Part shown: piece after piece, positions 30,811-39,235 of the stretch
Layout of the letters: each line of letters begins with the position of its first letter
How positions within the stretch are numbered: position 1 is the stretch's first letter
Source of the DNA: Nocardia paucivorans NBRC 100373
GTDB lineage: Bacteria; Actinomycetota; Actinomycetes; Mycobacteriales; Mycobacteriaceae
Direction: 5' to 3'
DNA: 64,000 bases
Assembly: GCF_000308675.1 (NCBI RefSeq)
Contig: NZ_BAGE01000058.1
Location: 62,001-126,000 of the forward strand
Made by a program: the position numbers and the translations under genes
The notes under the pieces: generated by a model
What the model saw: only the letters and a program-made list of their open reading frames with translations
What the model was told of the DNA's origin: nothing
Databases searched by the model: none

Positions 30811-32522
30811 GGCAGCAACTCCACGGGGATATCGAGATAACGGGACCGCAGCCATTCCCCGAGCCCTTTGGCCTGGGGATCGAACCGCGCTTGATAGGCC
30901 ACGCCCTTACCGAGCAGGCCGGCGACGATGAAATTGAGCGCCCGCAGATTCGGCAGCACATGTCGGGTGATCTCGAGCGAGGCGGTTTCGGGTAGCAGTT
31001 CCCGGAGCAGGTCGACCGTGAGGGTGTGGGCCAGCCAGCGCCACTGTTCGTCGGTGCGGACCCAGACACCGATATTGGCGTCCCCGCCCTTGTCGCCGCT
31101 GCGCGCCAGGACTATGACGCCCAGCGGGAGGCGGCGGGTTTTTCCGGTCGGGAACGGTTCGGGTAGCGGCGGTTGTGGCACCTCGGCCAACTCCCGCGTC
31201 TCTGCGCCGGCCTCGACGCGAACCCGACGGGCATCCGGAAGTACGGCGGTGTGCGACACCTCCTCCACGTCGACATAACCGGGTTCGAACACCCCGTACG
31301 GGGAGCCGTTTCCCGGTGGCGTGGTGAAACTGCACCCCGGATAGCTCGCCAGGGCCAGTTCGACCGCGGCGCTCGAGAAGGCCCGCCCCACCACATTCGG
31401 GTCGGGGTCACGGACCACACAGCGCAGCAGCGCACTGGCCTGTTCCTCGGTGTCGGCGTCCGGGCGGTCCAGGCGGGCCAGGGTCCATTCCAGTTCGGCG
31501 GGTCTGCGCGGCAGCCAGGCCTCCAGTTGCCGGCGGGCCAGGTCGGCCTTGGCCTCGATATCGAGACCGGTGAGGATGAATTCCATCTCGTTGCGGAAAC
31601 CGCCGAGGGTGTTGAGCGAGACCTTCAGCCGCGGCGGCGGCGCTTCCCCCGTCACGCCGCTGATCCGCACCCGGTCGGGTCCGGCGGATTCCAGCCGGAT
31701 GGTGTCCAGGCGGGCCGTGACATCGGGTCCGGCGTAGCGAGCGCCCTGGATTTCGTACATCAACTGCGCCTGCACCGTGTCGACGGTGACCGCGCCACCG
31801 GTGCCCTCGGGCTTGGTGATCACACTGCTGCCGTCGGCGTACACCTCGGCGATCGGGAAACCGGGCCGGATGGGATCGGCGATCTCGGTGAAGAACGCGA
31901 AATTACCGCCGGTGGCCTGGGTACCGCATTCGATCACATGCCCGGCCACGACCGCGCCGGCCAACCGGTGATGGTCGGCGCGGTTCCAGCCGAAGTGGGC
32001 GGCGGCGGGACCGACGACCAGGGAGGCGTCGGTGACGCGACCGGTGACCACTACATCGGCGCCGGCGTCCAGGCATTCCACGATGCCCCAGGCCCCGAGG
32101 TAGGCATTGGCGGTCAGCGGCTTCCCGAGACCGAGCTGCGCGGCCCGGTCGGTGAGGTCGTCTCCTTCCACATACCCGACCCGCACCGACAGTCCCAGCC
32201 GGTCGGCCAGTTCCCGCACCTTGTCCGCGAGTCCGGCCGGATTCAGCCCGCCGGCATTGGTGACGATCCGGATATTGCGCTCCAGCGCAAGTCCGAGGCA
32301 GTCCTCGAGTTGTCGCAGGAAGGTCTTGGCATAGCCGAGGGCCGGGTCCTTCATCCGATCCCGGCCGAGGATCAGCATGGTCAGTTCGGCGAGATAGTCC
32401 CCGGTGAGCACATCGAGTTGCCCGGCCTCGAGCATTTCCCGCATGGCGCTGTGCCGATCACCGTAGAACCCGGAACAGTTGCCTATCCGGATGACGTTCG
32501 GATCGACCGCCAGGCCATTCAT
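30807..32522 (-). CDS. AtuA-like acyclic terpene utilisation family protein (DUF1446)
   Basis: 571 residues, first gene of the operon. The long N-terminal part is the AtuA/DUF1446 domain ('IGNCSGFYGDRHSAMREMLE', 'LTGDYLAELTMLILGRDRMK', 'RIVTNAGGLNPAGLADKVRE', 'DVVVTGRVTDASLVVGPAAA'). The C-terminal ~100 residues are the AtuA ferredoxin-like fold ('VIVLARSGDKGGDANIGVWV', 'LEITRHVLPNLRALNFIVAG'). In Pseudomonas the family belongs to the citronellol/geraniol (atu) cluster, where its reaction is not settled; here the partner genes are likewise an acyl-CoA carboxylase and dehydrogenases. It matches Rv0976c by position. It may handle a hydroxy- or branched acyl-CoA. Confidence 0.9.
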   Translation of the reverse strand: MNGLAVDPNVIRIGNCSGFYGDRHSAMREMLEAGQLDVLTGDYLAELTMLILGRDRMKDPALGYAKTFLRQLEDCLGLALERNIRIVTNAGGLNPAGLADKVRELADRLGLSVRVGYVEGDDLTDRAAQLGLGKPLTANAYLGAWGIVECLDAGADVVVTGRVTDASLVVGPAAAHFGWNRADHHRLAGAVVAGHVIECGTQATGGNFAFFTEIADPIRPGFPIAEVYADGSSVITKPEGTGGAVTVDTVQAQLMYEIQGARYAGPDVTARLDTIRLESAGPDRVRISGVTGEAPPPRLKVSLNTLGGFRNEMEFILTGLDIEAKADLARRQLEAWLPRRPAELEWTLARLDRPDADTEEQASALLRCVVRDPDPNVVGRAFSSAAVELALASYPGCSFTTPPGNGSPYGVFEPGYVDVEEVSHTAVLPDARRVRVEAGAETRELAEVPQPPLPEPFPTGKTRRLPLGVIVLARSGDKGGDANIGVWVRTDEQWRWLAHTLTVDLLRELLPETASLEITRHVLPNLRALNFIVAGLLGKGVAYQARFDPQAKGLGEWLRSRYLDIPVELLP

Positions 32523-32617
32523 CAGAGGTTTCGCCTCCTACCGCGACACGGGCTCGCACGCCGTGGTACGTGACCGCCCACACAAGTGATCAGCATCGCA
32601 GCACGGCGATAAAAAAT

Positions 32618-32633
32618 CAAGCACACATGCTTG
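32618..32633. promoter_or_regulatory. Palindromic operator upstream of the acyl-CoA carboxylase operon
   Basis: CAAGCA-CACA-TGCTTG is a perfect 6-4-6 inverted repeat in an A/T-rich stretch. It lies 95 bases before the AtuA-like start and 50 bases before the divergent small membrane protein. It has the size and symmetry of a TetR operator, and the operon ends with a tetR gene. Confidence 0.7.
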
Positions 32634-32683
32634 TTAATGACACCCGCATTCCCCGTCGCGATCCCAACCGCCAAGATGGACCC

Positions 32684-32839
32684 ATGTCCTCCGACGTCGC
32701 GGTAGTTCTTCTCTTCGCCCTGGCGGGGTTTCTCCTCGGCGGCGCCTTCAGCACCTGGAAGAACACTCGCCCCCTCGCCATCGGCCTCGGAATATGCGCC
32801 GTCATGGCGACGATCGGCGCCATCGCCTGGCTGCTGTGA
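32684..32839 (+). CDS. Small membrane protein, 51 residues
   Basis: ATG 32684 opens a short protein with two hydrophobic helices separated by a polar turn: 'VAVVLLFALAGFLLGGAFST' and 'GLGICAVMATIGAIAWLL', with 'WKNTR' between. The frame extends 38 codons upstream, but that part crosses the operator and reads like non-coding DNA. No ribosome site is obvious, so it may be leaderless or read from the divergent promoter. Short two-helix proteins of this kind are common in actinobacteria and have no assigned role. Confidence 0.6.
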   Translation: MSSDVAVVLLFALAGFLLGGAFSTWKNTRPLAIGLGICAVMATIGAIAWLL

Positions 32840-32873
32840 GAACCGGACAGCGCCGATCGGCGGGCTCCCCCGA

Positions 32874-33572
32874 TCACGACAACAGCTGCTCGCGCGTCAC
32901 CGTGAGCAGGACCGGTGGCGCACCGGCCTTCGGAGTAGCCGCCCGCTCGGACGAATCGAGAACGGACGGATCGAGGGCGGCCCGCGCTCCGGGTCCCTCG
33001 GGATGAGCGTGCAACCAGACGAAACCGTGTTCGACCGATTCGATGGTCCGCGGCAGCGCCTTCGCCAGTTCGGTGGCCGTCTCCTCGGGCAGGCCACTCA
33101 GATCGATCCGAGCCGGAAGCGCGCGCAGCGACGGCCAGGCCACGGCGAAACCGGGATGCAGCGGACGGCGCTCCACCTCGTTTTCCGGCACCCACGCCAA
33201 GGCGGTGCTCTCATGATTCGCGCTGGTCGGCAAGGGTGTGGCGGCATCGGCGACCACGGTGGTGTACGTCCAGCCGCTGGGCGCGGTGGCGGTCAGCCGC
33301 TCGGCCCGCACCTGCACGGCGTCGGCCGTGATACCGGCCTCCTCCTCCGCCTCCCGCACGGCGGTGTGCACCGCCGTCTCATCGCTGTCGCGCGCACCAC
33401 CGGGCAGGGCCCACGTTCCGCCCTGGTGACTCCAGAGCGCACGATGCTGCAACAGCACCGCCGAGCCCCCGCCTTCCAGCGGCGCACGCAGCAGCAGTCC
33501 CGCCGCACCGAACCGACCCCAGTGCCGCACCCCTCCCGGGCTCAGCGCCCAACCGTCACCATCGCCACGCAT
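32874..33572 (-). CDS. mutT3: Nudix hydrolase (MutT3-like)
   Basis: 232 residues. The Nudix box is present and complete: 'WALPGGARDSDE' followed by 'AVREAEEEAGITA', which gives the GX5EX7REUXEEXGU pattern. It hydrolyses nucleoside diphosphate derivatives, possibly oxidised nucleotides. The N-terminal 'WGRFGAAGLLLRA' and the long tail are as in mycobacterial MutT3 (Rv0413), which also lies next to the glnX gene. The symbol rests on this context and should be seen as provisional. It is divergent from glnX by about 170 bases. Confidence 0.82.
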   Translation of the reverse strand: MRGDGDGWALSPGGVRHWGRFGAAGLLLRAPLEGGGSAVLLQHRALWSHQGGTWALPGGARDSDETAVHTAVREAEEEAGITADAVQVRAERLTATAPSGWTYTTVVADAATPLPTSANHESTALAWVPENEVERRPLHPGFAVAWPSLRALPARIDLSGLPEETATELAKALPRTIESVEHGFVWLHAHPEGPGARAALDPSVLDSSERAATPKAGAPPVLLTVTREQLLS

Positions 33573-33741
33573 CTCGTACCGTCCTCATCGACCGACCCCA
33601 TCCCATCCTGCCGCAAACCGGACAACGAATGGCGACGATGACGCGGAAGTACCACGACGGAATACACCGTCGAAGCGCGCGACGGGGCGTAACCGAATAC
33701 GCTCGACACAGCGCACACGGCGCCCGAACGGGGAGGTGGAC

Positions 33742-35103
33742 ATGACGCGGGTGGCAGCGGATCGGGTGACGGTCGTACCCGAGCCGACGGCCGACCCTGA
33801 ACCGTCGAACAGAATCGGGCAACTGTTTCCGCTACGCCCGTACCTGACGGCGGTCCGGGAACGACTCGCTCTCGGTCGGTTACGGTCGTTCGCGCAATCA
33901 TCGCCGGGACAACTCATCGGTCTCGGTCTCCTACTGGTCGCGCTGTGTCTGGCGGCCGGAGTGGTGAGCGGGGCATCGGTGAACGACCGGCAACACGGTC
34001 TGGACCTCCTGCTCACCGATATCGAACCGGACGCCAATTCGGCGCACCACCTCTACACCTCGCTATCGGTCGCCGATGCCGCCGCGAGTACCGCCTTCAT
34101 CTCCGGCGGTCTGGAACCGCAGGCCGTGCGCGACCGATACACCCAGGCCATGGGCGAGGCCGCGGCGGAACTGGTTCGGCTGTCCGGCGACGACATCGAG
34201 GATCTACGCCGGCGAATGGGAATCGCCAGCGGGCTACCGGTCTATTCCGGGCTCGTGGAAACCGCGCGGGCGAACAATCGCGCCGGATACCCGGTGGGCG
34301 CCGCCTATCTGAGCGAGGCGTCCAACCAGATGCAGACCGTGCTGCTGCCGATGGCCGAACAGCTACACGACCGTCGGGCCGCCGCGGTGGACGAGGCCCA
34401 ACGCCACCAGGTTCGGCCGCCCTGGCTCGCATTCCTGTTGCTGCTCGCGGCTCTGGGCACCTTGATCTGGGCCCAGACCCTACTGGCCCGACGCTGGCGC
34501 CGGACCTTCAATGCGGGACTGCTGCTGGCCTCCGCGGCAATGCTGATCCTGCTGGACTGGACGGTGTTCGCGGGCGCTATCGCGGCGACATCCATGGCCG
34601 GTGCGCGCTCCGACGAAGCGGTCCTGTCGGCCCGGCTCACCGAAAGCCGAATCCTGGCCCAGCAGGCGCGTTCGGCGGAAACACTGAAACTGGTGCGCCG
34701 GGACACCTCCGGTGATTACGACCGCACCTTCGACGCCAATATCACCCGATTGAAGGAATTGCTGTCCGGACACGACGACCCCGCGTCCACCACCGCCCGT
34801 ACCGCGCTGGACCAGTGGCTCGGCGCGCATCGGCGCATGAACGATGCCTTGAATCGGGGAGATTTCGCCCGCGCCGCCACCTCCGCCACCGGCCCCGGCG
34901 CGGTGAACGCCACCATTCATGTGGAGAAATTGGACCAGGCGCTCGGACAGGGAATCGCCGAGTCCCGGGACACCCTGCGCGACAAGATCTCCCGCAGCGC
35001 CCGAGTGTTCGACTATCTGGCCCCCGGGGCGGTGATCCTCGGTATCGCCGCCGCGGGCTACATCGTATTCGGCATCTGGCCCAGACTGCGAGAGTACCAA
35101 TGA
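33742..35103 (+). CDS. glnX: GlnX-like membrane sensor of the PknG pathway
   Basis: 453 residues from ATG 33742 (GGGGAGG 5 bases upstream; a GTG at 33736 is less likely). The first hydrophobic helix lies at about 58-80 ('LIGLGLLLVALCLAAGVVSG'), an extracytoplasmic helical domain rich in Ala and Gln follows, two more helices lie near 230-290 ('WLAFLLLLAALGTLIWAQTL'), and a last one near 425-445. In mycobacteria GlnX couples binding of aspartate or glutamate by GlnH to the kinase PknG. Gene order glnX-glnH-pknG is kept here, with ATGA overlap to glnH. The large periplasmic loops look like a four-helix sensor. Confidence 0.88.
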   Translation: MTRVAADRVTVVPEPTADPEPSNRIGQLFPLRPYLTAVRERLALGRLRSFAQSSPGQLIGLGLLLVALCLAAGVVSGASVNDRQHGLDLLLTDIEPDANSAHHLYTSLSVADAAASTAFISGGLEPQAVRDRYTQAMGEAAAELVRLSGDDIEDLRRRMGIASGLPVYSGLVETARANNRAGYPVGAAYLSEASNQMQTVLLPMAEQLHDRRAAAVDEAQRHQVRPPWLAFLLLLAALGTLIWAQTLLARRWRRTFNAGLLLASAAMLILLDWTVFAGAIAATSMAGARSDEAVLSARLTESRILAQQARSAETLKLVRRDTSGDYDRTFDANITRLKELLSGHDDPASTTARTALDQWLGAHRRMNDALNRGDFARAATSATGPGAVNATIHVEKLDQALGQGIAESRDTLRDKISRSARVFDYLAPGAVILGIAAAGYIVFGIWPRLREYQ

Positions 35104-36116
35104 CCGCCGCGCATACACCGACACCGCGAATACTGTCCCGCTTCGTCCGCACCCGCATCCGCAGGGTCCTGTTCACACTCACCGCGGTCGCGTTGTTGGG
35201 CGGCTGCGCCACCGGGTCGAACTCCGGCGAAGAACCCGGACATCTCAACTACACCGAACCACCGCTGCCCGCCCAGGCGATCCCGGTGGACGACGACACC
35301 CCGGTGTCGCCACCCGGCAAATCCACATGCGGTGACCCCATCGCGAGTCTGCGGCCCATCGCCAATATTCGCGGCCCCAATCTGGACGCCATCCGGGCTC
35401 GGGGCCGTTTGGTGGTCGGATTGGATGCGGGCAGTAACCTGTTCAGCTTCCGTGACCCGGTCAGCGGGGTGATCGTCGGCTTCGACGCCGATATCGCCCG
35501 CGAGGTCGCCCGCGATCTGTTCGGCAACCCCGACCTGATCGAATACCGCAGTCTCGGTTCGGAGGATCGGGAGCGGGCTCTGATCGACCGCACGGTCGAT
35601 ATGGTCATCAAGACCATGAGCATCACCTGCGAACGGCGGGAGAAGGTGACATTCTCCACCGTCTACCTGCACGCGCATCAACGAGTGCTGGCGGTGAAGG
35701 ACTCCGGTATCCGCGGTCTCGCCGATCTGGCGGGCAAACGGGTCTGCACGGTGCGCGGCACCACCTCGCTGGAACATATTCGCCGTATCCAGCCCAAAGC
35801 GAACGTGCTCACCGTCCCCACCTGGGCCGACTGCCTGGTCGTGCTCCAGCAGCGACAGGTGGATGCGGTCAGCACCGACGACGCGATCCTGGCCGGTCTG
35901 GCCGTGCAGGATCCCTACACCGAGCTGGTGGGACCGAATATCAGCATCGAACCGTACGGTATCGGCATCCCGCTGGGGAACGACGATGTGGTGCGGTTCG
36001 TGAACGGCACCCTCGACCGCATCCGCGCCGACGGCACCTGGAACCGGCTCTACGACCGCTGGCTATCGCTGCTGGGCAGCTCACCCGGACCCCCACCGCC
36101 GACCTATCAGGACTGA
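35100..36116 (+). CDS. glnH: GlnH amino-acid-binding lipoprotein
   Basis: 338 residues. An N-terminal basic stretch and hydrophobic run end in the lipobox 'LLGGC' (Cys36), so it is anchored outside the membrane. The body is a type-II periplasmic binding fold of the glutamine family (SBP_bac_3): 'RLVVGLDAGSNLFSFRDPVS', 'VIVGFDADIAREVARDLFGN', 'DMVIKTMSITCERREKVTFS', 'LADLAGKRVCTVRGTTSLEH'. The proposed role is to bind aspartate/glutamate and signal through GlnX to PknG; no transporter genes accompany it. ATG 35100 overlaps the glnX stop, and pknG follows after 4 bases. Confidence 0.93.
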   Translation: MTAAHTPTPRILSRFVRTRIRRVLFTLTAVALLGGCATGSNSGEEPGHLNYTEPPLPAQAIPVDDDTPVSPPGKSTCGDPIASLRPIANIRGPNLDAIRARGRLVVGLDAGSNLFSFRDPVSGVIVGFDADIAREVARDLFGNPDLIEYRSLGSEDRERALIDRTVDMVIKTMSITCERREKVTFSTVYLHAHQRVLAVKDSGIRGLADLAGKRVCTVRGTTSLEHIRRIQPKANVLTVPTWADCLVVLQQRQVDAVSTDDAILAGLAVQDPYTELVGPNISIEPYGIGIPLGNDDVVRFVNGTLDRIRADGTWNRLYDRWLSLLGSSPGPPPPTYQD

Positions 36117-36120
36117 CGTC

Positions 36121-38463
36121 GTGTCGACGGAAGAACTCGGTGGCCCGTCCACGGAGCCGGGGGATTCCCCCGGTCCGCGGACGGCGCCCCTCGACGGCCC
36201 GGCAACCGCCGCGGTCGCCGGAACGGCGGCGATGCAGGGAACCACCGCGACATCCGACACATCGACCGCCGGTTCACGACCGGGAGCAGCGGAGCGGGGA
36301 TCGCTTCCATCGATGCGGACCACCGGTCGCAGCACCCGTACCGTCCGCACCCGCCCCGCGGTCCGGACCCTGGGCGGGGGGCTGGTCGAGATTCCCACCG
36401 TCGAACCCGTGGATCCGAGCACCGCCGTATTGAGTGATCCGGTGGTGGCCGAGAACAAGCGGTTCTGCCGGCGCTGCGGTAACCCGGTCGGCCGCGCCGA
36501 CGCCACCGGACCGGCCACCACCAGCGGCTACTGCCGGAAATGCGGTACCTACTACGATTTCCGCCCCGCACTGGAACCGGGCGAAATGGTGGCCGGTCAG
36601 TACGAGGTCCAGGGCTGTCTCGCGCACGGAGGCCTGGGGTGGATCTATCTGGCGATCGACCGCAATGTCAGCGATCGCTGGGTGGTGCTCAAGGGGTTGT
36701 TGAACTCCGGTGATGTCGAGGCGCAGGCGGTCGCGACGGCCGAACGCGAATTCCTCGCCGAGGTGGCCCATCCCAGCATTGTCAAAATCCACAATTTCGT
36801 AGAACACCGGGGCCGCGACGGTGAGCCGATCGGTTTTATCGTCATGGAATATGTCGGTGGCCGTTCGCTGCGGAAACTGCTCGACGAACATCCACGGCCC
36901 GAACGGATGCCGGTCCCCGAGGCCATCGCATACCTGTTGGAAATCCTGCCCGCCCTGGACTATCTACACTCCACCGGGCTCACCTACAACGACCTCAAAC
37001 CCGACAATGTGATGGTGGCGGACGACCAGGTCAAACTCATCGATCTGGGCGCTGTCACCCCCATCGGGGCCTACGGGAACCTATACGGAACCAAGGGTTT
37101 TCAAGCGCCCGAGATCGCCGAAACCGGTCCTACGGTCGCCTCCGATATCTACACCGTGGGCCGCACTCTCGCCGTGTTGACCCTGAACATGCCCACCGAA
37201 AACGGCCGCTACCCGGATGGGCTCCCCGACTCGGAGCAGGAACCGGTCCTGGCCCGCTACGAGTACTTCCATCGGTTGCTGGTGCGCGCGACCGACCCCG
37301 ATCCACGGCGACGCTTCCCCTCCGCCCGCGCCATGGCCGCGCAACTGTCCGGGGTGCTGCGAGAGATCCTGGCGCAGGACAGTGGCGAAGAACATCCCCA
37401 GTCGTCCACAGTGTTCGGGCGGCAACGCCGGGCATACGGCACCGATGAGCCGATCGCGCGCATCGACGCACTCGCCGACGGTGTTGCGCGCGGTTGTCTG
37501 CTGAACGCCGTCGATATCGCCGCGGCGCTGCCGTTGCCGCTGATCGAGCCGGACAATCCGGCCGCGCCGATCCTGGCCGGTACCGGACACCCCGATCCGG
37601 ACCGCGCATTGGAGGAACTGCGCATTGCCCGCCACCAGGCCGAATCCGAGCCCGATTCCGACGCCCTGGTGCTCGAACTCCGACTGGCCGAGGCCCGGAT
37701 TCGGCTGGACCGCGGCGATACCGACGGCGCAGCCGAATTGGCGGCCGCGGTCCCGGACACGGGTCCACGCGATTGGCGTATCGACTGGTATTCCGGCCTG
37801 GCCGCACTGGTGCGCGAGGACTACGAGGACGCCTACCAGGCCTTCGATGCCGTGCTGTGGGCGCTGCCCGGTGAGATCGCACCCAAACTCGCCCTCGCCG
37901 GCACCGCGGAACTCCGGCTGCGATATTGGGACACCGATGATCGGGCGGTCTGGCGCGATCACGCCGAACGGTTCTACGCGACCGTCTGGCGCACCGACCG
38001 CAGCGTGGTGAGCGCGGCCTTCGGTCTGTCCCGGCAGCTCACCGCCGCCGAACGGTTCGACGAGGCGGTCGCCGCCCTGGACGAGGTGCCGTCGACCTCC
38101 CGCTATTTCACCACCGCCCGAATGACGGCCATTCTGTTGCTGCTCACCTCGGCGCCCGCCACCGACCTCCCGGAAACCACCCTGCGCGACGCCGCGGCCC
38201 GAACCGAAGCCCTTCCCACCGAGGAACGTCGAACGATTCAGCTGCGCGTCCTGGTCCTGGGCAGCGCGCTCACCTGGTTGCAGGCGGGCAACTCACCCCG
38301 CAATCCGGACGCCGGCCTGCTCGGCAGCCGCTTCACCGAGCGCGACCTGCGCAACGGTGCCGAAGCCGGATTGCGCACCCTGGCGCGGATGGCCCCCGAC
38401 CGCCACCACCGCTACAACCTGGTGGACCTGGCCAACTATGTCCGCGCCACCACCTGGTTCTGA
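36121..38463 (+). CDS. pknG: Serine/threonine protein kinase PknG
   Basis: 780 residues, soluble. Domains: a disordered N-terminus of ~110 residues rich in Thr/Gly/Pro (autophosphorylation region), a rubredoxin-like domain with Cys116, Cys119, Cys138 and Cys141, a kinase domain at ~155-410, and C-terminal TPR helices. Kinase residues: Lys191 in 'VVLKGLL', catalytic Asp291 in 'YNDLKPDNVM', metal Asp308 in 'LIDLGAVT'. The glycine loop is 'AHGGLGWIYLA'. As in mycobacteria the HRD motif is replaced by YND. It controls TCA flux and glutamate metabolism by phosphorylating GarA-type FHA proteins in response to GlnH/GlnX. It is the third gene of the unit and converges on thiE, 18 bases away. Confidence 0.97.
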   Translation: MSTEELGGPSTEPGDSPGPRTAPLDGPATAAVAGTAAMQGTTATSDTSTAGSRPGAAERGSLPSMRTTGRSTRTVRTRPAVRTLGGGLVEIPTVEPVDPSTAVLSDPVVAENKRFCRRCGNPVGRADATGPATTSGYCRKCGTYYDFRPALEPGEMVAGQYEVQGCLAHGGLGWIYLAIDRNVSDRWVVLKGLLNSGDVEAQAVATAEREFLAEVAHPSIVKIHNFVEHRGRDGEPIGFIVMEYVGGRSLRKLLDEHPRPERMPVPEAIAYLLEILPALDYLHSTGLTYNDLKPDNVMVADDQVKLIDLGAVTPIGAYGNLYGTKGFQAPEIAETGPTVASDIYTVGRTLAVLTLNMPTENGRYPDGLPDSEQEPVLARYEYFHRLLVRATDPDPRRRFPSARAMAAQLSGVLREILAQDSGEEHPQSSTVFGRQRRAYGTDEPIARIDALADGVARGCLLNAVDIAAALPLPLIEPDNPAAPILAGTGHPDPDRALEELRIARHQAESEPDSDALVLELRLAEARIRLDRGDTDGAAELAAAVPDTGPRDWRIDWYSGLAALVREDYEDAYQAFDAVLWALPGEIAPKLALAGTAELRLRYWDTDDRAVWRDHAERFYATVWRTDRSVVSAAFGLSRQLTAAERFDEAVAALDEVPSTSRYFTTARMTAILLLLTSAPATDLPETTLRDAAARTEALPTEERRTIQLRVLVLGSALTWLQAGNSPRNPDAGLLGSRFTERDLRNGAEAGLRTLARMAPDRHHRYNLVDLANYVRATTWF

Positions 38464-38482
38464 ACCGAACCGCTCGCGCCGC

Positions 38483-39181
38483 TCAGTCGGCTTCCAGTAG
38501 CGCGGTTTTCAATTCGCGGGCCGCGGCCTCCGGATCCTCGGCCTCGGTGATCGCGCGGACCACGACCACCCGGGTGGCGCCCGCGGCGAGAACCTCCGGC
38601 AGCGTATTGCGATCGATACCGCCGATGGCGAACCACGGACGGGTCGGTCGGGACTCGGCGGTGGCCCGGACCAGCTCGATTCCGGCGGCCTGGCGACCAG
38701 GTTTGGTGGGGGTGGCCCACACCGGACCGGTGCAGAAGTAGTCGATGTTCTCGTCGATGGCGGCCGGCTCGGCCTGTGCCCGGTTGTGGGTGGAACGGCC
38801 GATCACCACATCCGGCCCCAGGATGCGGCGGGCGTACCAGGGCGGCAGATCCTCCTGCCCCAGGTGCAGCACATCGGCACCGGCGGCCAGGGCCAGATCG
38901 GCGCGATCGTTCACCGCGAACAGTGCACCGTGTCGGCGCGCGGCGGCCTTGAGTTCGGCAAGCGCCCCGAGTTCGGCCTTCGCCTCCAGCGGGCCGAACT
39001 GCGCCTCCCCCGGGGAGCCCTTGTCGCGGAGTTGGATGATATCCACCCCACCGGCCAGAGCGGCCTCGGCGAACTCGGCAAGGTCGCCCTTCTCTCGGCG
39101 GGCATCGGTGCACAGGTACAGACGCGCGGTGGCCAGCCGGTCTCGCGGCGGCAGCGTTCGGCGGGCGTGGGACGGTTGCAC
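38483..39181 (-). CDS. thiE: Thiamine-phosphate synthase
   Basis: Joins HMP-PP and thiazole phosphate to thiamine phosphate. 232 residues from GTG 39181, 7 bases after TACGGT (leaderless layout); the longer open frame overlaps thiO. Motifs in order: 'LYLCTDARREKGDL', 'GGVDIIQLRDKGS', 'FAVNDRADLALAAGADVLHL', 'GQEDLPP', 'VIGRSTHNRAQAE', 'DYFCTGPVWATPTKPGRQAA' and 'WFAIGGIDRNTL'. It is divergent from thiO with only 54 bases between starts. Confidence 0.95.
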   Translation of the reverse strand: MQPSHARRTLPPRDRLATARLYLCTDARREKGDLAEFAEAALAGGVDIIQLRDKGSPGEAQFGPLEAKAELGALAELKAAARRHGALFAVNDRADLALAAGADVLHLGQEDLPPWYARRILGPDVVIGRSTHNRAQAEPAAIDENIDYFCTGPVWATPTKPGRQAAGIELVRATAESRPTRPWFAIGGIDRNTLPEVLAAGATRVVVVRAITEAEDPEAAARELKTALLEAD

Positions 39182-39235
39182 GTCTACGACCGTAGCCGCG
39201 CTACCGTGGGGAAGCGAGCAGGAGGTGGACCAATA
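39182..39235. promoter_or_regulatory. Compact divergent thiE/thiO promoter
   Basis: 54 bases separate the two starts. On the minus strand TACGGT (39189-39194) precedes the thiE GTG by 7 bases. On the plus strand GGAGG (about 39221) precedes the thiO GTG. There is no room for a TPP aptamer, in contrast to thiC. Confidence 0.6.

Noticed and set aside
31173..32573. 466-codon plus-strand frame
   Set aside because: Antisense to the AtuA-like gene, with no family motif.
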